From NCBI RefSeq assembly GCF_018283645.1, contig NZ_JAGSXH010000028.1, positions 1-58,618 on the forward strand: a stretch of 58,618 bases of DNA, read 5' to 3'. This stretch comes from Actinocrinis puniceicyclus. GTDB taxonomy: Bacteria > Actinomycetota > Actinomycetes > Streptomycetales > Catenulisporaceae. The notes under the pieces were generated by a model. The model saw only the letters and a list, made by a program, of their open reading frames with translations. It searched no databases and was not told the origin of the DNA. This document shows, piece by piece, positions 35,772-43,963 of this stretch. Position 1 is the first letter of the stretch. Every line of letters starts with the position of its first letter. The position numbers were made by a program, and so were the translations under genes.

Positions 35772-37810
35772 GCCAGCAGACGGGGAACGGGGCCGCCGCA
35801 TCGGCGGCCGCGAACGGCAAGGCCCCGGGCGGCGGCGCGGTCGAGCGCGCCGTGCCCAAGCGCGGACCCGGGCCGGCGCCGGGCGGATTCCGTGGCGGGC
35901 CCGCGGCGTTCATGGGCGGCAGGTCCACCGAGAAGTCCCTGGATTTCAAGAACTCCGGACTGCGGCTGCTGCGCACCATGCGGCCGGAACGGGCGCTGAT
36001 CGTGGTCGCCGTCCTGCTCGGCATCGGTTCGGTCGGCCTGAGCGTGCTCGGGCCGCGGGTGCTGGGCCGCGCCACCGACCTGATCTTCGCCGGGGTCGTC
36101 GGCAAGCAGATCCCGCCCGGGGTCACCCAGGCCCAGATGGTCGCCCGGCTGCGGGCCCAGGGCCAGAACAACCTGGCGGAACTGATCGGTTCCATGCACC
36201 TGACGCCCGGCAAGGGCATCGACTTCACGCACGTCGGGCAGGTGCTCGGCGGGGTCGCGCTGATCTATGTCGGCGCCTCGCTGCTGATGTGGCTTCAGGG
36301 CCGGCTGACCACGACGATCGTGCAGCGCGCGATCTACCGGCTGCGCGAGCGGTCCGAGGCCAAGCTGGCCCGGCTGCCGCTGAGCTACTTCGACCAGCAG
36401 CCGCGCGGCGAGGTGCTCAGCCGGGTCACCAACGACATCGACAACATCGCGCAGAGCATGCAGCAGACCCTCAGCCAGGTGATCATCTCGCTGCTGACCA
36501 TCGTCGGCGTGCTGGGCATGATGCTCTGGATCTCCCCGCTGCTGGCGGTGATCGCGCTGGTGACGGTGCCGATCTCGGTCACCGTCGCGGCCCGGCTCGG
36601 CAAGCGGGCGCAGCCGCAGTTCATCAAGCAGTGGGCGACGACCGGCAAGCTCAACGGCCACATCGAGGAGATGTACACCGGGCACGCGCTGGTGAAGGTC
36701 TTCGGGCGGGGCGAGGAGGCGCAGCAGCGGTTCGACGAGCACAACGAGGAACTGTTCCAGTCCAGCTACCGCGCGCAGTTCGTCTCGGGCCTGATCCAGC
36801 CGGCGATGTTCTTCATCGGGAACGTCAACTACGTGCTCGTCGCGGTGGTCGGCGCGCTGCGCGTGGCGTCCGGGGCGCTGTCCATCGGCGACGTGCAGGC
36901 GTTCATCCAGTACTCGCGGCAGTTCACCCAGCCGCTGACGCAGGTGGCCAGCATGGCGAACCTGATGCAGTCGGGGGTCGCGTCGGCGGAGCGGATCTTC
37001 GCCCTGCTCGACGCGCAGGAGCAGAGCCCGGAGCCGACCGCGGTGCACCTGCCGGTGCAGGTGGAGGGCAGGGTGCGCTTCGAGCACGTCTCCTTCCGCT
37101 ACCAGCCGGACGAGCCGCTGATCGAGGACCTGTCGCTGAGCGTGGAGCCGGGCCACACGGTGGCGATCGTCGGCCCGACCGGCGCGGGCAAGACCACGCT
37201 CGTCAACCTGCTGATGCGCTTCTACGAGGTGACCGGCGGGCGGATCACGCTGGACGGCATCGACATCGCGGACGTCTCGCGGGAGGATCTGCGTTCGAAG
37301 ACCGGCATGGTGCTCCAGGACGCGTGGCTGTTCGGCGGCACGATCGCCGAGAACATCGCGTATGGCGCGCAGGGCGCCTCGATGGACCGGATCGTCGAGG
37401 CGGCGAGGGCCACGCACGTGGACCGTTTCGTCAGGACCCTGCCGGACGGCTACGAGACCGTGCTCGACGACGAGGGCGGGAACGTCAGCGCCGGCGAGAA
37501 GCAGCTGATCACGATCGCGCGGGCGTTCCTCGCGGAGCCGGCGATCCTGATCCTGGACGAGGCGACCAGCTCGGTGGACACCCGCACCGAGGTGCTGATC
37601 CAGCGGGCGATGAACAAGCTGCGCGCGGGCCGCACGAGCTTCGTCATCGCGCACCGGCTCTCCACCATCCGCGACGCCGACCTGATCCTGGTGATGGAGG
37701 CGGGCAGCATCGTCGAGCACGGCACACATGAGGAACTGCTGGCGGCGGACGGCGCGTACGCACGGCTGTACGCGGCGCAGTTCGCGCAGGCCGTGGCCGA
37801 GGTGGACTGA
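35768..37810 (+). CDS. ABC exporter half-transporter 2 (membrane + ATPase)
   Basis: 680 aa. A Gly/Ala-rich N-terminal extension of about 60 residues precedes the membrane domain; the ATPase part has Walker A GPTGAGKTT, Walker B ILILDEATSSVD with the catalytic Glu and signature NVSAGEKQLITIARAF. It complements the degenerate first subunit, as in BmrCD- or TM287/288-like heterodimers. An extra loop of about 40 residues follows the first helix (GVVGKQIPPGVTQAQM...). Substrate is probably a drug-like or lipid compound; TetR control supports efflux. Confidence 0.9.
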   Translation: MSQQTGNGAAASAAANGKAPGGGAVERAVPKRGPGPAPGGFRGGPAAFMGGRSTEKSLDFKNSGLRLLRTMRPERALIVVAVLLGIGSVGLSVLGPRVLGRATDLIFAGVVGKQIPPGVTQAQMVARLRAQGQNNLAELIGSMHLTPGKGIDFTHVGQVLGGVALIYVGASLLMWLQGRLTTTIVQRAIYRLRERSEAKLARLPLSYFDQQPRGEVLSRVTNDIDNIAQSMQQTLSQVIISLLTIVGVLGMMLWISPLLAVIALVTVPISVTVAARLGKRAQPQFIKQWATTGKLNGHIEEMYTGHALVKVFGRGEEAQQRFDEHNEELFQSSYRAQFVSGLIQPAMFFIGNVNYVLVAVVGALRVASGALSIGDVQAFIQYSRQFTQPLTQVASMANLMQSGVASAERIFALLDAQEQSPEPTAVHLPVQVEGRVRFEHVSFRYQPDEPLIEDLSLSVEPGHTVAIVGPTGAGKTTLVNLLMRFYEVTGGRITLDGIDIADVSREDLRSKTGMVLQDAWLFGGTIAENIAYGAQGASMDRIVEAARATHVDRFVRTLPDGYETVLDDEGGNVSAGEKQLITIARAFLAEPAILILDEATSSVDTRTEVLIQRAMNKLRAGRTSFVIAHRLSTIRDADLILVMEAGSIVEHGTHEELLAADGAYARLYAAQFAQAVAEVD

Positions 37811-37868
37811 GTATCTGTCCGACGCGACCCGGCCCGGCCGGCTCGACCGGACCCGGCTCGGCGTACAA

Positions 37869-37908
37869 CCGGCCGTGGCCTGCCCGCACTCGGGCAGGCC
37901 ACGGCCGG
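37869..37908. terminator. Strong bidirectional hairpin terminator
   Basis: An 18-bp perfect stem (37869-37886 with 37891-37908) and 4-nt CACT loop separates the convergent exporter operon and ABM-like gene. Confidence 0.85.
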
Positions 37909-37951
37909 GCGCGTCCGTGACACGGCAGCCGGGCCGGCCGCCGCAGCCGGG

Positions 37952-38566
37952 TCAGCCTTCGCCGACCGATTCCGTCATGACCACCTCGAACTCCTCGACG
38001 CTGCGCACGGTCGAGTGCGCCTTGCCCACGGCGTCGTCGCGCAGGAGCGCGGCGGAGCCGCGCGACCGGCCCAGAGCCTCCCGATCCTGGTAGAGCACGG
38101 CCACCGTGGAGCGGCCCTTCGCGCGGTTCATGAACATCGCGATGCCGACGACTCCCGGCATCGCCTTCAACCGCTCCATGACCAACCCGCGCATGGTCTC
38201 GGCGCCCAGGTCCGCGTCCATCGGGTCGAACTCCAGGCGGGTCAGGCGCATGCAGGCGCCGGCAGAGAGCCGTCCGGGCCGCTGTGCGGCGATCACCTCC
38301 CAGTCGTCGATCGTCATCGTCGTGGCGAACGGGCGCAGCAACTGCGCGCGCCGGGTGCGCAGCGCCTCGTCGCTGTCCTGCCTGGCCTTCTCGCTCTCCC
38401 ACCACGTGCCGATCGAGAGCTTGCCCTGCTCCCGGTCCGCGAACAGTCCCATGCCCCGGTATCCGGGCTGCTCGGACAGCATGGCGCGACCCTCACTGCG
38501 GAGCGCTTCGATTGCCGCGTCCAGCTTCTGCGGATCGCCCACCGCGTAAACAGTTCGCACGAACAT
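37952..38566 (-). CDS. Double ABM-like (dimeric alpha/beta barrel) protein
   Basis: 204 aa made of two similar ferredoxin-like halves (about 1-95 and 103-200). The first half has MFVRTVYAVGDPQKLDAAIE and QPGYRGMGLFADREQGKLSI; the second has RLTRLEFDPMDADLGAETM and MPGVVGIAMFMNRAKGRSTV. This pattern suits antibiotic-biosynthesis-monooxygenase-like or stress-responsive dimeric barrel proteins, here as an internal fusion. No catalytic residues are clear. ATG 38566 follows AGGAGG. Confidence 0.65.
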   Translation of the reverse strand: MFVRTVYAVGDPQKLDAAIEALRSEGRAMLSEQPGYRGMGLFADREQGKLSIGTWWESEKARQDSDEALRTRRAQLLRPFATTMTIDDWEVIAAQRPGRLSAGACMRLTRLEFDPMDADLGAETMRGLVMERLKAMPGVVGIAMFMNRAKGRSTVAVLYQDREALGRSRGSAALLRDDAVGKAHSTVRSVEEFEVVMTESVGEG

Positions 38567-38758
38567 GGCGCCTCCTGATGATGTGCGGCGCTCTGCCGGC
38601 AGAGCGCCGACGAGACCCCGCCGAGACCCCGTGAATGCACGGCGGATGGACAGGACGCAGTCTTGTCAACGCCATAATGGGCGACAATAGGCTGTTCAGG
38701 TGGCGCCGCGGACACTTTCAGTCACGTGACCCGCCGCGCCGGACGCCCGCGACGTGTG

Positions 38759-38809
38759 CTCGGGTGCCGCGCGGCCGAGTCGAGATCGATCGGCCGCGCG
38801 GCACCCGAG
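38759..38809. terminator. 20-bp perfect stem terminator of the broken GH30 gene
   Basis: CTCGGGTGCCGC... (38759-38778) pairs perfectly with 38790-38809 over an 11-nt loop. It lies 43 bp past the ricin-B stop and was presumably the terminator of the intact GH30-ricin gene. The remaining 38567-38851 holds nothing else. Confidence 0.8.
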
Positions 38810-38851
38810 GTGTTCACCGTGCGGCGCGGCAGGCCACGGGCTCCGCACCGA

Positions 38852-39012
38852 TCACGGCAGGCTCCACTGCTGGTTCGCGCCGCCCGCGCAGTCCCAGATC
38901 TGCACCTGCGTGCCGGAACCGCCCCAGCCGGTGTCGTCGAGGCACCTGCCGGACTGCGGATTCAGATACTCGCCGTTGGACTGGTGCACCCAGACCTGCG
39001 CGCAATGCCTGG
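38852..39012 (-). pseudogene. 3' fragment of a ricin-B (CBM13) domain, remnant of GH30 gene
   Basis: The frame encodes QVWVHQSNGEYLNPQSGRCL, DDTGWGGSGTQVQIWDC and ends ANQQWSLP, the last repeat of a ricin-B lectin domain. The upstream residues do not match and no start exists: homology ends near 39005-39012. On the same strand, 2.9 kb upstream, lies the 5' fragment of a GH30 gene. The two are read as the ends of one secreted glycosidase whose middle is gone. Confidence 0.72.
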
Positions 39013-39116
39013 TCGGATGTAGTTCTAAGGGTTTTGCTGTTCGCCCGGCGTCCGGGCTGGTGGCGTAGGTGATGGGGCGATGGGCCGCGCCCATGAGCGG
39101 GGCTGAGGTCGGGGGT

Positions 39117-39232
39117 ATCTCCTCAGCGGCAGTCTGCGACTTGCCGTGCGGCGGGCGGCCCTGTCAGGACACGCGGTCCCGTCTTGTCAGGGCCGCCCGT
39201 TGTCCGGCACCCTGCGGGGCCGCTGAGGAGAT
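39117..39232. repeat. Nested long inverted repeats in accessory DNA
   Basis: Outer arms ATCTCCTCAGCGGC (39117-39130) and GCCGCTGAGGAGAT (39219-39232) enclose inner arms CGGGCGGCCCTG (39152-39163) and CAGGGCCGCCCG (39188-39199), all perfect. The 116-bp structure lies at the left end of the segment that replaced the GH30 middle. It could be a terminator of the XRE gene (ends 39342), a recombination site or an origin-like structure. Confidence 0.7.
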
Positions 39233-39341
39233 GCACCGACCGACCCACCGACCACCCACCTACCGGCGGCCGACAAGTACGCCTGCGCCGCTACACATCT
39301 CCGAGTGCGGCAGCTGGCGCAGTCATCGTCCCGAGATTCCG

Positions 39342-40475
39342 TCAGGCGGGAAGCAGACCTTCGATTGCGGCAATCCGGTCCTCCACTCGCTGAGAGCGGA
39401 CTGATTCTGCGAATCCTCCTACGACCTCCATGCTTGCGCGCGCTTGATCGATTTCGCCCACTTGCGCATACGCTTCCGCGAGCCATGACCAGTAAAGGGC
39501 TGATTCCCTCTCGCTCTGCTCTGGATAGCGAGATAGCACTGGCACCAACAGCGTCTCGGCCGTGGTCGGGTCGCCGAGTTCGACGGCGCAACGTGCCCGC
39601 ATCGTGTCTACCTCGTCACGGGTAAGCCAGTACACCCATTCGGGTTCGTCGTCTCCCGGTGTGCGTGACTCGTATGTGTCATCGACCTTGTCGAGCGTGC
39701 GCGCTGCGAGTTCCCGTTCGCCGCTGCGGGCGGCGGCCCAGGCCACGCGTTCGAGAAGGAGTGCTCGAACGGCGGGCGGTGAGTCGTGCGCGCCTCGCTC
39801 GGCTGACCTGGCGAGCAACAGGGCACCCGACGGCTTGGCGACGTTCGCCATTTGATAGCTCAGCGAGGATAGAAGGTTGCCCGCCAACCCTCGGTTTCCT
39901 GCCTGATCGGCAGCATTGACACCGGAGAGGTAGGAGCGCTGCGCCTGCGCGTACAGCCCGGCGTCTGAGGCGACCCAACCTGCGAGCTGGGCCAACTCGC
40001 CGTATGCAGTAAGCATGCGTCGCCCAACAGTGTCGGTGTACGAAGCGTTTCTGATCAGCGCGCCGGTTTCGCGTAGTTCTCTCGTGACGACCGGCGCAAG
40101 GTTTTTCCCGGCTAGCTGGTCGTCCAGGTGCCGAAGCTCGATTACGCGGCGTTCGAGCTGGTCAGCGAGCCCAGTACCAACATGACGACCAGCGTGGACC
40201 TCGATCACTTGCGGTGGCTCGGAGACCAACCACTCATGCGCAAGTCGTAACGGATCGCTCATCGGGTCTTGAAGCTCGTCCGGGCTGACACGTAGTGCTG
40301 CCGAAAGGTGGCGAATGGAGTACGGGCGCGGTTCGCGCTTGCCGGACTCCCACCGGCTGACAGTCTCACGAGTGACAGTATCGCGACCGGACAGACGGCA
40401 CAGTTCGGCGGCTAGCTCGGCCTGGCTTAATCCACGCTCTAGCCTGAGCTCTCGGATACGGTCCCCGATCGTCAC
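39342..40475 (-). CDS. XRE-family helix-turn-helix regulator with TPR-like C-terminal region
   Basis: About 377 aa. N-terminal HTH: IGDRIRELRLERGLSQAELA, then TVTRETVSRWESGKREPRPYSIRHLSAALRVSP. The remainder is all-helical with tetratricopeptide-like repeats (for example ALLLERVAWAAARSGERELA, ALYWSWLAEAYAQVGEIDQA), as in plasmid- and integrative-element-borne actinomycete regulators. GTG 40475 sits next to AGAAGG; ATG 40520 is an alternative. GC and wobble use are lower than in neighbours. It is divergent from small hypothetical genes across a gap with TGGCCA-N5-type symmetry (TGGCC ACCTATC GGCCA near 40499-40515). Confidence 0.8.
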   Translation of the reverse strand: MTIGDRIRELRLERGLSQAELAAELCRLSGRDTVTRETVSRWESGKREPRPYSIRHLSAALRVSPDELQDPMSDPLRLAHEWLVSEPPQVIEVHAGRHVGTGLADQLERRVIELRHLDDQLAGKNLAPVVTRELRETGALIRNASYTDTVGRRMLTAYGELAQLAGWVASDAGLYAQAQRSYLSGVNAADQAGNRGLAGNLLSSLSYQMANVAKPSGALLLARSAERGAHDSPPAVRALLLERVAWAAARSGERELAARTLDKVDDTYESRTPGDDEPEWVYWLTRDEVDTMRARCAVELGDPTTAETLLVPVLSRYPEQSERESALYWSWLAEAYAQVGEIDQARASMEVVGGFAESVRSQRVEDRIAAIEGLLPA

Positions 40476-40549
40476 CTTCTGAGTATGCCTTCTGATTGGC
40501 CACCTATCGGCCACTCCCATTGACGAAGCCGCGCGTCTGTACTTGAACT

Positions 40550-40858
40550 GTGACGAACAGCATCGTTCAGAGTACAGCTAGTGACCTGAGCGCTTCCGCG
40601 CTGCCGGCGGCTGCTGCGCGCGCGCAGCGTCTCACGAAGGTGCGGTTGCGGGTGTGGGGGTTCACGCGCGATGACGCGGCTCATGCGGAGATCAAGGCGC
40701 GGCGGATGCGGGGGGCGCGGTTCTGGGAGATCACGGAAGTGATCGCGACCAGCGGTGGTGTGTCTCCGATCCCGTCTCGTGATCCGATGGCAGTCAGCCA
40801 GGCTGCTGATTATGACCGGGCGTGGGCGGTGTATCTGGCGGGTTCGGATGCTGGCTGA
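40550..40858 (+). CDS. Small hypothetical protein of accessory segment
   Basis: 102 aa, Ala/Arg-rich, with RVWGFTRDDAAHAEIKARRM and ITEVIATSGGVSPIPSRDPM. No domain is recognised. GTG 40550 is divergent from the XRE gene, 74 bp away. Such small basic/acidic proteins next to XRE-TPR regulators are common in actinomycete integrative elements. The stop overlaps the next ORF. Confidence 0.55.
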   Translation: MTNSIVQSTASDLSASALPAAAARAQRLTKVRLRVWGFTRDDAAHAEIKARRMRGARFWEITEVIATSGGVSPIPSRDPMAVSQAADYDRAWAVYLAGSDAG

Positions 40859-41093
40859 ACCGGTGATGTCGCCGGCGTCGGTGGGCGCGTCGTGTCTGGG
40901 GCTGCTTGCTGGCGGCGGGCTGTTGCTCGGGTCGGCGCGGCAGACGGACGAAGCGCGGGCGCTGGTGCCGGTGTGGGAGTTGCGCCTGGTCGAGTGCCGG
41001 TGTGAGCGGTACCGGTGTTCGGGTGTGCGGAGGGTGTGGGTGCGCCGGTTGGTCCCGATCGAGGAGGGCGACGAGGGATGCGTGTTCGGCTGA
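40848..41093 (+). CDS. Small hypothetical membrane-associated protein
   Basis: 81 aa. One hydrophobic segment (ASVGASCLGLLAGGGLLLG) then a Cys-containing basic part (LVECRCERYRCSGVRRVWVRR) with paired cysteines. ATG 40848 overlaps the previous stop; the stop overlaps the following ORF. No function is recognised. Confidence 0.45.
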   Translation: MLAEPVMSPASVGASCLGLLAGGGLLLGSARQTDEARALVPVWELRLVECRCERYRCSGVRRVWVRRLVPIEEGDEGCVFG

Positions 41094-41340
41094 TGATATG
41101 GCCGCTGGCGGCGGCGGTGGTGCTGGCTCCGGTGATGTTCGGGGCGGCGGGCTGTGCGTGTGGTGCGGGCGCTGCTGCGGCTTCCTCGAGACGCAGCCGT
41201 ACCCGCCGCACGGTTCGGCGGTCGTCGATGCGAAGAACAAGCGCTACCTGCCAAGCGGCGGGATATTCCGGATCGATGGCAGTGTGAAGCGTCCCAACGG
41301 TCAAGAAGAGGTGTTCTACTTCCAATGCAAGCTCGCCTGA
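41078..41340 (+). pseudogene. Lipoprotein-like ORF with probable frame shift
   Basis: ATG 41078, after a strong GAGGAGGG, encodes MRVRLMIWPLAAAVVLAPVM followed by FGAAGC, a good lipoprotein signal. That frame degenerates after about 30 codons and stops at 41287. Another frame then becomes the codon-biased one and encodes SAVVDAKNKRYLPSGGIFRI, ending VFYFQCKLA at 41340. One frame shift near 41160-41175 would join them into an 87-residue secreted protein. Either a damaged gene or two overlapping ORFs (the second from ATG 41098). Confidence 0.45.
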
Positions 41341-41696
41341 CCTTCATTCTCGACCGGCTCAACGCGGATCTGTCCGGCGTCGGTCTCGGGAGCGTGAGCG
41401 TGGTCGACGACCCTGGTGCGGGCTGGGGCGAGGGGCTGACGGTCTTCGAGTTCCAGGGACGTCAGACCTCTGCGAACCCGCGCGAGGTAGAGGCGGCGGT
41501 AGCGCTGCTGGCCTCCACGTTCCAAGACGACGTGATCGACGAGCGCCACGGCGCGTGGCCGGAAGTCAACGGCAAACCGCTGTGGGCCTCGGCAGACTCC
41601 GGGGTCGCCTGCTGGTATCTGGACGGTAAGCCGTGGTGTGCGGTCGGGCAGCTCGCGGGCGCGCTGGCGGTCAATGCGCCGGACTCGGCTGAGTAG
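41325..41696 (+). CDS. Hypothetical protein of accessory segment
   Basis: 123 aa, acidic, no domain recognised; it begins MQARLTFILDRLNADLSGVG and contains EVEAAVALLASTFQDDVIDE and GVACWYLDGKPWCAVGQLAG. ATG 41325 overlaps the end of the preceding frame. Codon bias supports coding. After it, 41697-41939 shows only an unstarted frame ending SKVHEVSILEPMTGPAPRGP, possibly the tail of a lost gene. Confidence 0.55.
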   Translation: MQARLTFILDRLNADLSGVGLGSVSVVDDPGAGWGEGLTVFEFQGRQTSANPREVEAAVALLASTFQDDVIDERHGAWPEVNGKPLWASADSGVACWYLDGKPWCAVGQLAGALAVNAPDSAE

Positions 41697-41939
41697 GCGC
41701 GCGAGCGGACCGCGCCGCAGGCTGGGCGCGCGGCGTCAACGTCACCCGGCGCGGGGCTACTCCGCAGGGAGGTCCACCCGTTTCGGGATCGAAGGTCCAT
41801 GAGGTTTCCATCCTGGAGCCGATGACGGGGCCTGCGCCGCGTGGCCCGTAGGTGGGTGTCCGGGCACGTCTCCCCGAGCCTGGATGCCTGTGCGGCGTTG
41901 CCGGGCGTGGCTTCGGGTGCCTGCGGCGCGCTGCGTGCT

Positions 41940-42312
41940 TGGTCATCACGGCGTTGCGGGTGGCGCCGGACAGCACGCCGCTGCTGCCGAGCAGGCAGCC
42001 GGCGGTGTCGGTCATCGACGCGCCCGCGCCGGTGAACTGCTGGTACCGGGTGTTCTCGTCGACGGTCACGGTGACGCCGCCGCTGCCGGAACCGGAGGCG
42101 AACGAGAGCGGTGACTGCTGCTGAAGGCCGCGCACGACGTTGCGGCCGCCGGAGTCGTTCGTCGTGGTCAGCCAGAGGTTCACGGCTTCGCCCGCGGCGT
42201 GCGCGGGGGTGGCCAGCAGCAGGCCGCCGGCCGTGAGCGCGCCGACTGCGGCGGTGACGATCAGGCTGCGCGGACCGGCCACGCGGCCGGGCGGTAGGTT
42301 CGGTGGGGCCAT
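41940..42312 (-). pseudogene. 5' fragment of a secreted GH30 glycosidase
   Basis: ATG 42312 begins a signal peptide (RSLIVTAAVGALTAGGLLLA, then TPAHA) followed by the GH30 N-terminal region: VNLWLTTTNDSGGRNVVRGL, TVTVDENTRYQQFTGAGASM, then TDTAGCLL and ATRNAVMTK. After NAVMTK (near 41940) homology stops and a low-quality frame runs on. The catalytic barrel is absent. The gene is divergent from a ROK regulator, the likely original controller. With the ricin-B fragment at 38852-39012 it marks a disrupted GH30-CBM13 enzyme. Confidence 0.78.
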
Positions 42313-42505
42313 GGACGCTCTCGCCTTCTGGCCGCTGCGCCGGGCGGCCCGCCAGGTGCGGGTGGGATTAGGGTTCGCTGTGTCGCGTCTCGCCCGTCGA
42401 AAGCCGTGCGGTGAACGGGCGAACCGACTTATTTCGCGTTGTGATTTAACTCGTGCGGAATAATCCCGTCAAGGGATGCCGGCTGGATAGGCGGAAAGGG
42501 GACCG

Positions 42506-43762
42506 ATGGCCGAGCGCGTCATGCGGACCGTGCGCGACCTACGGCGGTCGAACCGCTCGCTGCTGCTGCGGCGGCTGTACTTCGACGGCCCGCTCAGCCG
42601 CCAGGACCTGATCGACACCACCACGCTGAGCGCGGCCTCGGTCAGCAACGTCGTCGGCGATCTGATCGGCGACGGGCTGGTCGCCGAGGTCGGTTCGGTC
42701 GGCTCGGAGGGCGGGCGGCCGCGCATCCTGCTTCAGGTGGACTGCCCGCGCTGGCACGCCATCGGGGTGGACGTGGGTGAGACGCGGGTCCTGGTCGAGT
42801 TGTTCACGCTCGATCTGGCGGTGCTCGCCCGCGAGGAGTACCCGCTGCCGGACGGCTGCCGCGACGTGGCTGCCGTGGTGGACCGCATCGACTCCGGGCT
42901 GCGCGGCGTGCTCGCGGCCGGCGCGGTGCGCCAGGAGACGATCATCGGAGTCGGCGTCGGGGTGCCGGGAGTCGTGGCGCATAGCCCCGAACTCGGCGCG
43001 GTCGTGCACGGGCAGACGATCGGCTGGGACGCGGTGCCCTTGGAGCGGCTGCTGCGCGAGGCCGGCGGGGTGCGCGCGCACCTGCCGCTGTACATCGACA
43101 ACGGCGCGACCACGCTCGGGCAGGCGGAGATGTGGTTCGGGGCCGGCCGCGGCGCCCGGGACGCCGTCATAGCGCTGATCGGGTCCGGTGTCGGCGCGTG
43201 CGTCGTGGTGGACGGTGCGCCGTACCGGGGGACCGGACGCAGTGCGGGCGAGTGGGGGCACACGACGGTGCAGGTCGGCGGCCGCTCGTGCCGCTGCGGC
43301 GCGCGCGGCTGCCTGGAGGCGTACGTCGGCGCGGAGGCGGTGATCGAGCGCTTTCGCGAGGTCGGGCCCGCCGGCTCGCCGTCCGGGCCGCCCGCCGAGG
43401 CGAGCGAGGAGGGCGCGCTCGCGGCGATCCTGGCGGCGCAGGAGCGCGGCGAGCCGGCTGCCGCGGCGGTGCTGGAGGAGACGGCCGTTTACCTCGGTGT
43501 CGGCGTCGCGAACCTGATCAACCTGTTCAATCCGGAGCGGATAGCGCTCGGCGGCTGGGCCGGGCTGCTGCTCGGCGCGCGCCTGCTGCCGCGCGTACGT
43601 GAGGTCGCCCGCGAGTACGCGCTGCGGCACGCGTTCGCCAACGTCGAGCTGAGTCTGTGTCAGCTCGGCCCGGACGCCGTCGCCCGCGGCGCTGCGACAC
43701 TGCCGGTGGCCGGTTTCCTCGCCGCGGGCAGCCGCCCGCCAAGGAATCAGAGCGCGTCCTAG
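42506..43762 (+). CDS. ROK-family transcriptional regulator
   Basis: 418 aa. N-terminal winged helix (RSNRSLLLRRLYFDGPLSRQ, then DLIDTTTLSAASVSNVVGDL) and a C-terminal ROK sugar-binding domain with the zinc motif CRCGARGC (from Cys262), plus WGHTTVQVGG. It is an XylR/NagC-like sugar-responsive repressor rather than a kinase. It is divergent from the GH30 5' fragment, so its main target gene is now broken. Its TAG stop is the left boundary of a family B mini-element. The 42313-42505 gap has AT-rich promoter-like sequence (near 42430-42465). Confidence 0.9.
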   Translation: MAERVMRTVRDLRRSNRSLLLRRLYFDGPLSRQDLIDTTTLSAASVSNVVGDLIGDGLVAEVGSVGSEGGRPRILLQVDCPRWHAIGVDVGETRVLVELFTLDLAVLAREEYPLPDGCRDVAAVVDRIDSGLRGVLAAGAVRQETIIGVGVGVPGVVAHSPELGAVVHGQTIGWDAVPLERLLREAGGVRAHLPLYIDNGATTLGQAEMWFGAGRGARDAVIALIGSGVGACVVVDGAPYRGTGRSAGEWGHTTVQVGGRSCRCGARGCLEAYVGAEAVIERFREVGPAGSPSGPPAEASEEGALAAILAAQERGEPAAAAVLEETAVYLGVGVANLINLFNPERIALGGWAGLLLGARLLPRVREVAREYALRHAFANVELSLCQLGPDAVARGAATLPVAGFLAAGSRPPRNQSAS

Positions 43763-43963
43763 CGTCCCGCGCCGGAAATCCGTCGCATGACTCTGCTCGA
43801 CCTGGCTGCGCACGTCCGGTCATCCGCGCCCGGCTGGCAAGGCGCCGGAACACCCTCGCGGTGCTCAATCAACGCAGTGGGTCGTCTGTGGGCGTTTCGG
43901 CAACGCGGCCAGGCGGGATGCGGGGGCCGATTTTCACGGCGGATTTCCGGCGCAGGACACTAG
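43759..43963. repeat. Palindromic mini-element family B, copy 2
   Basis: 205 bp bounded on both sides by CTAG. Left end CTAGCGTCCCGCGCCGGAAA; right end, on the other strand, CTAGTGTCCTGCGCCGGAAA. It has no coding capacity. Interior blocks match copy 1 (18076-18239), with about 40 bp extra. The left TAG is the ROK stop; the right CTAG holds the GNAT stop on the minus strand. Confidence 0.88.

Noticed and set aside
39117-39232. tRNA or small structured RNA in the nested inverted repeat
   Set aside because: No T-loop or anticodon arm consensus, and the stems do not form a cloverleaf.
41697-41939. Coding gene ending SKVHEVSILEPMTGPAPRGP on the plus strand
   Set aside because: No start codon or ribosome site in the frame after the preceding stop; at most the tail of a lost gene.
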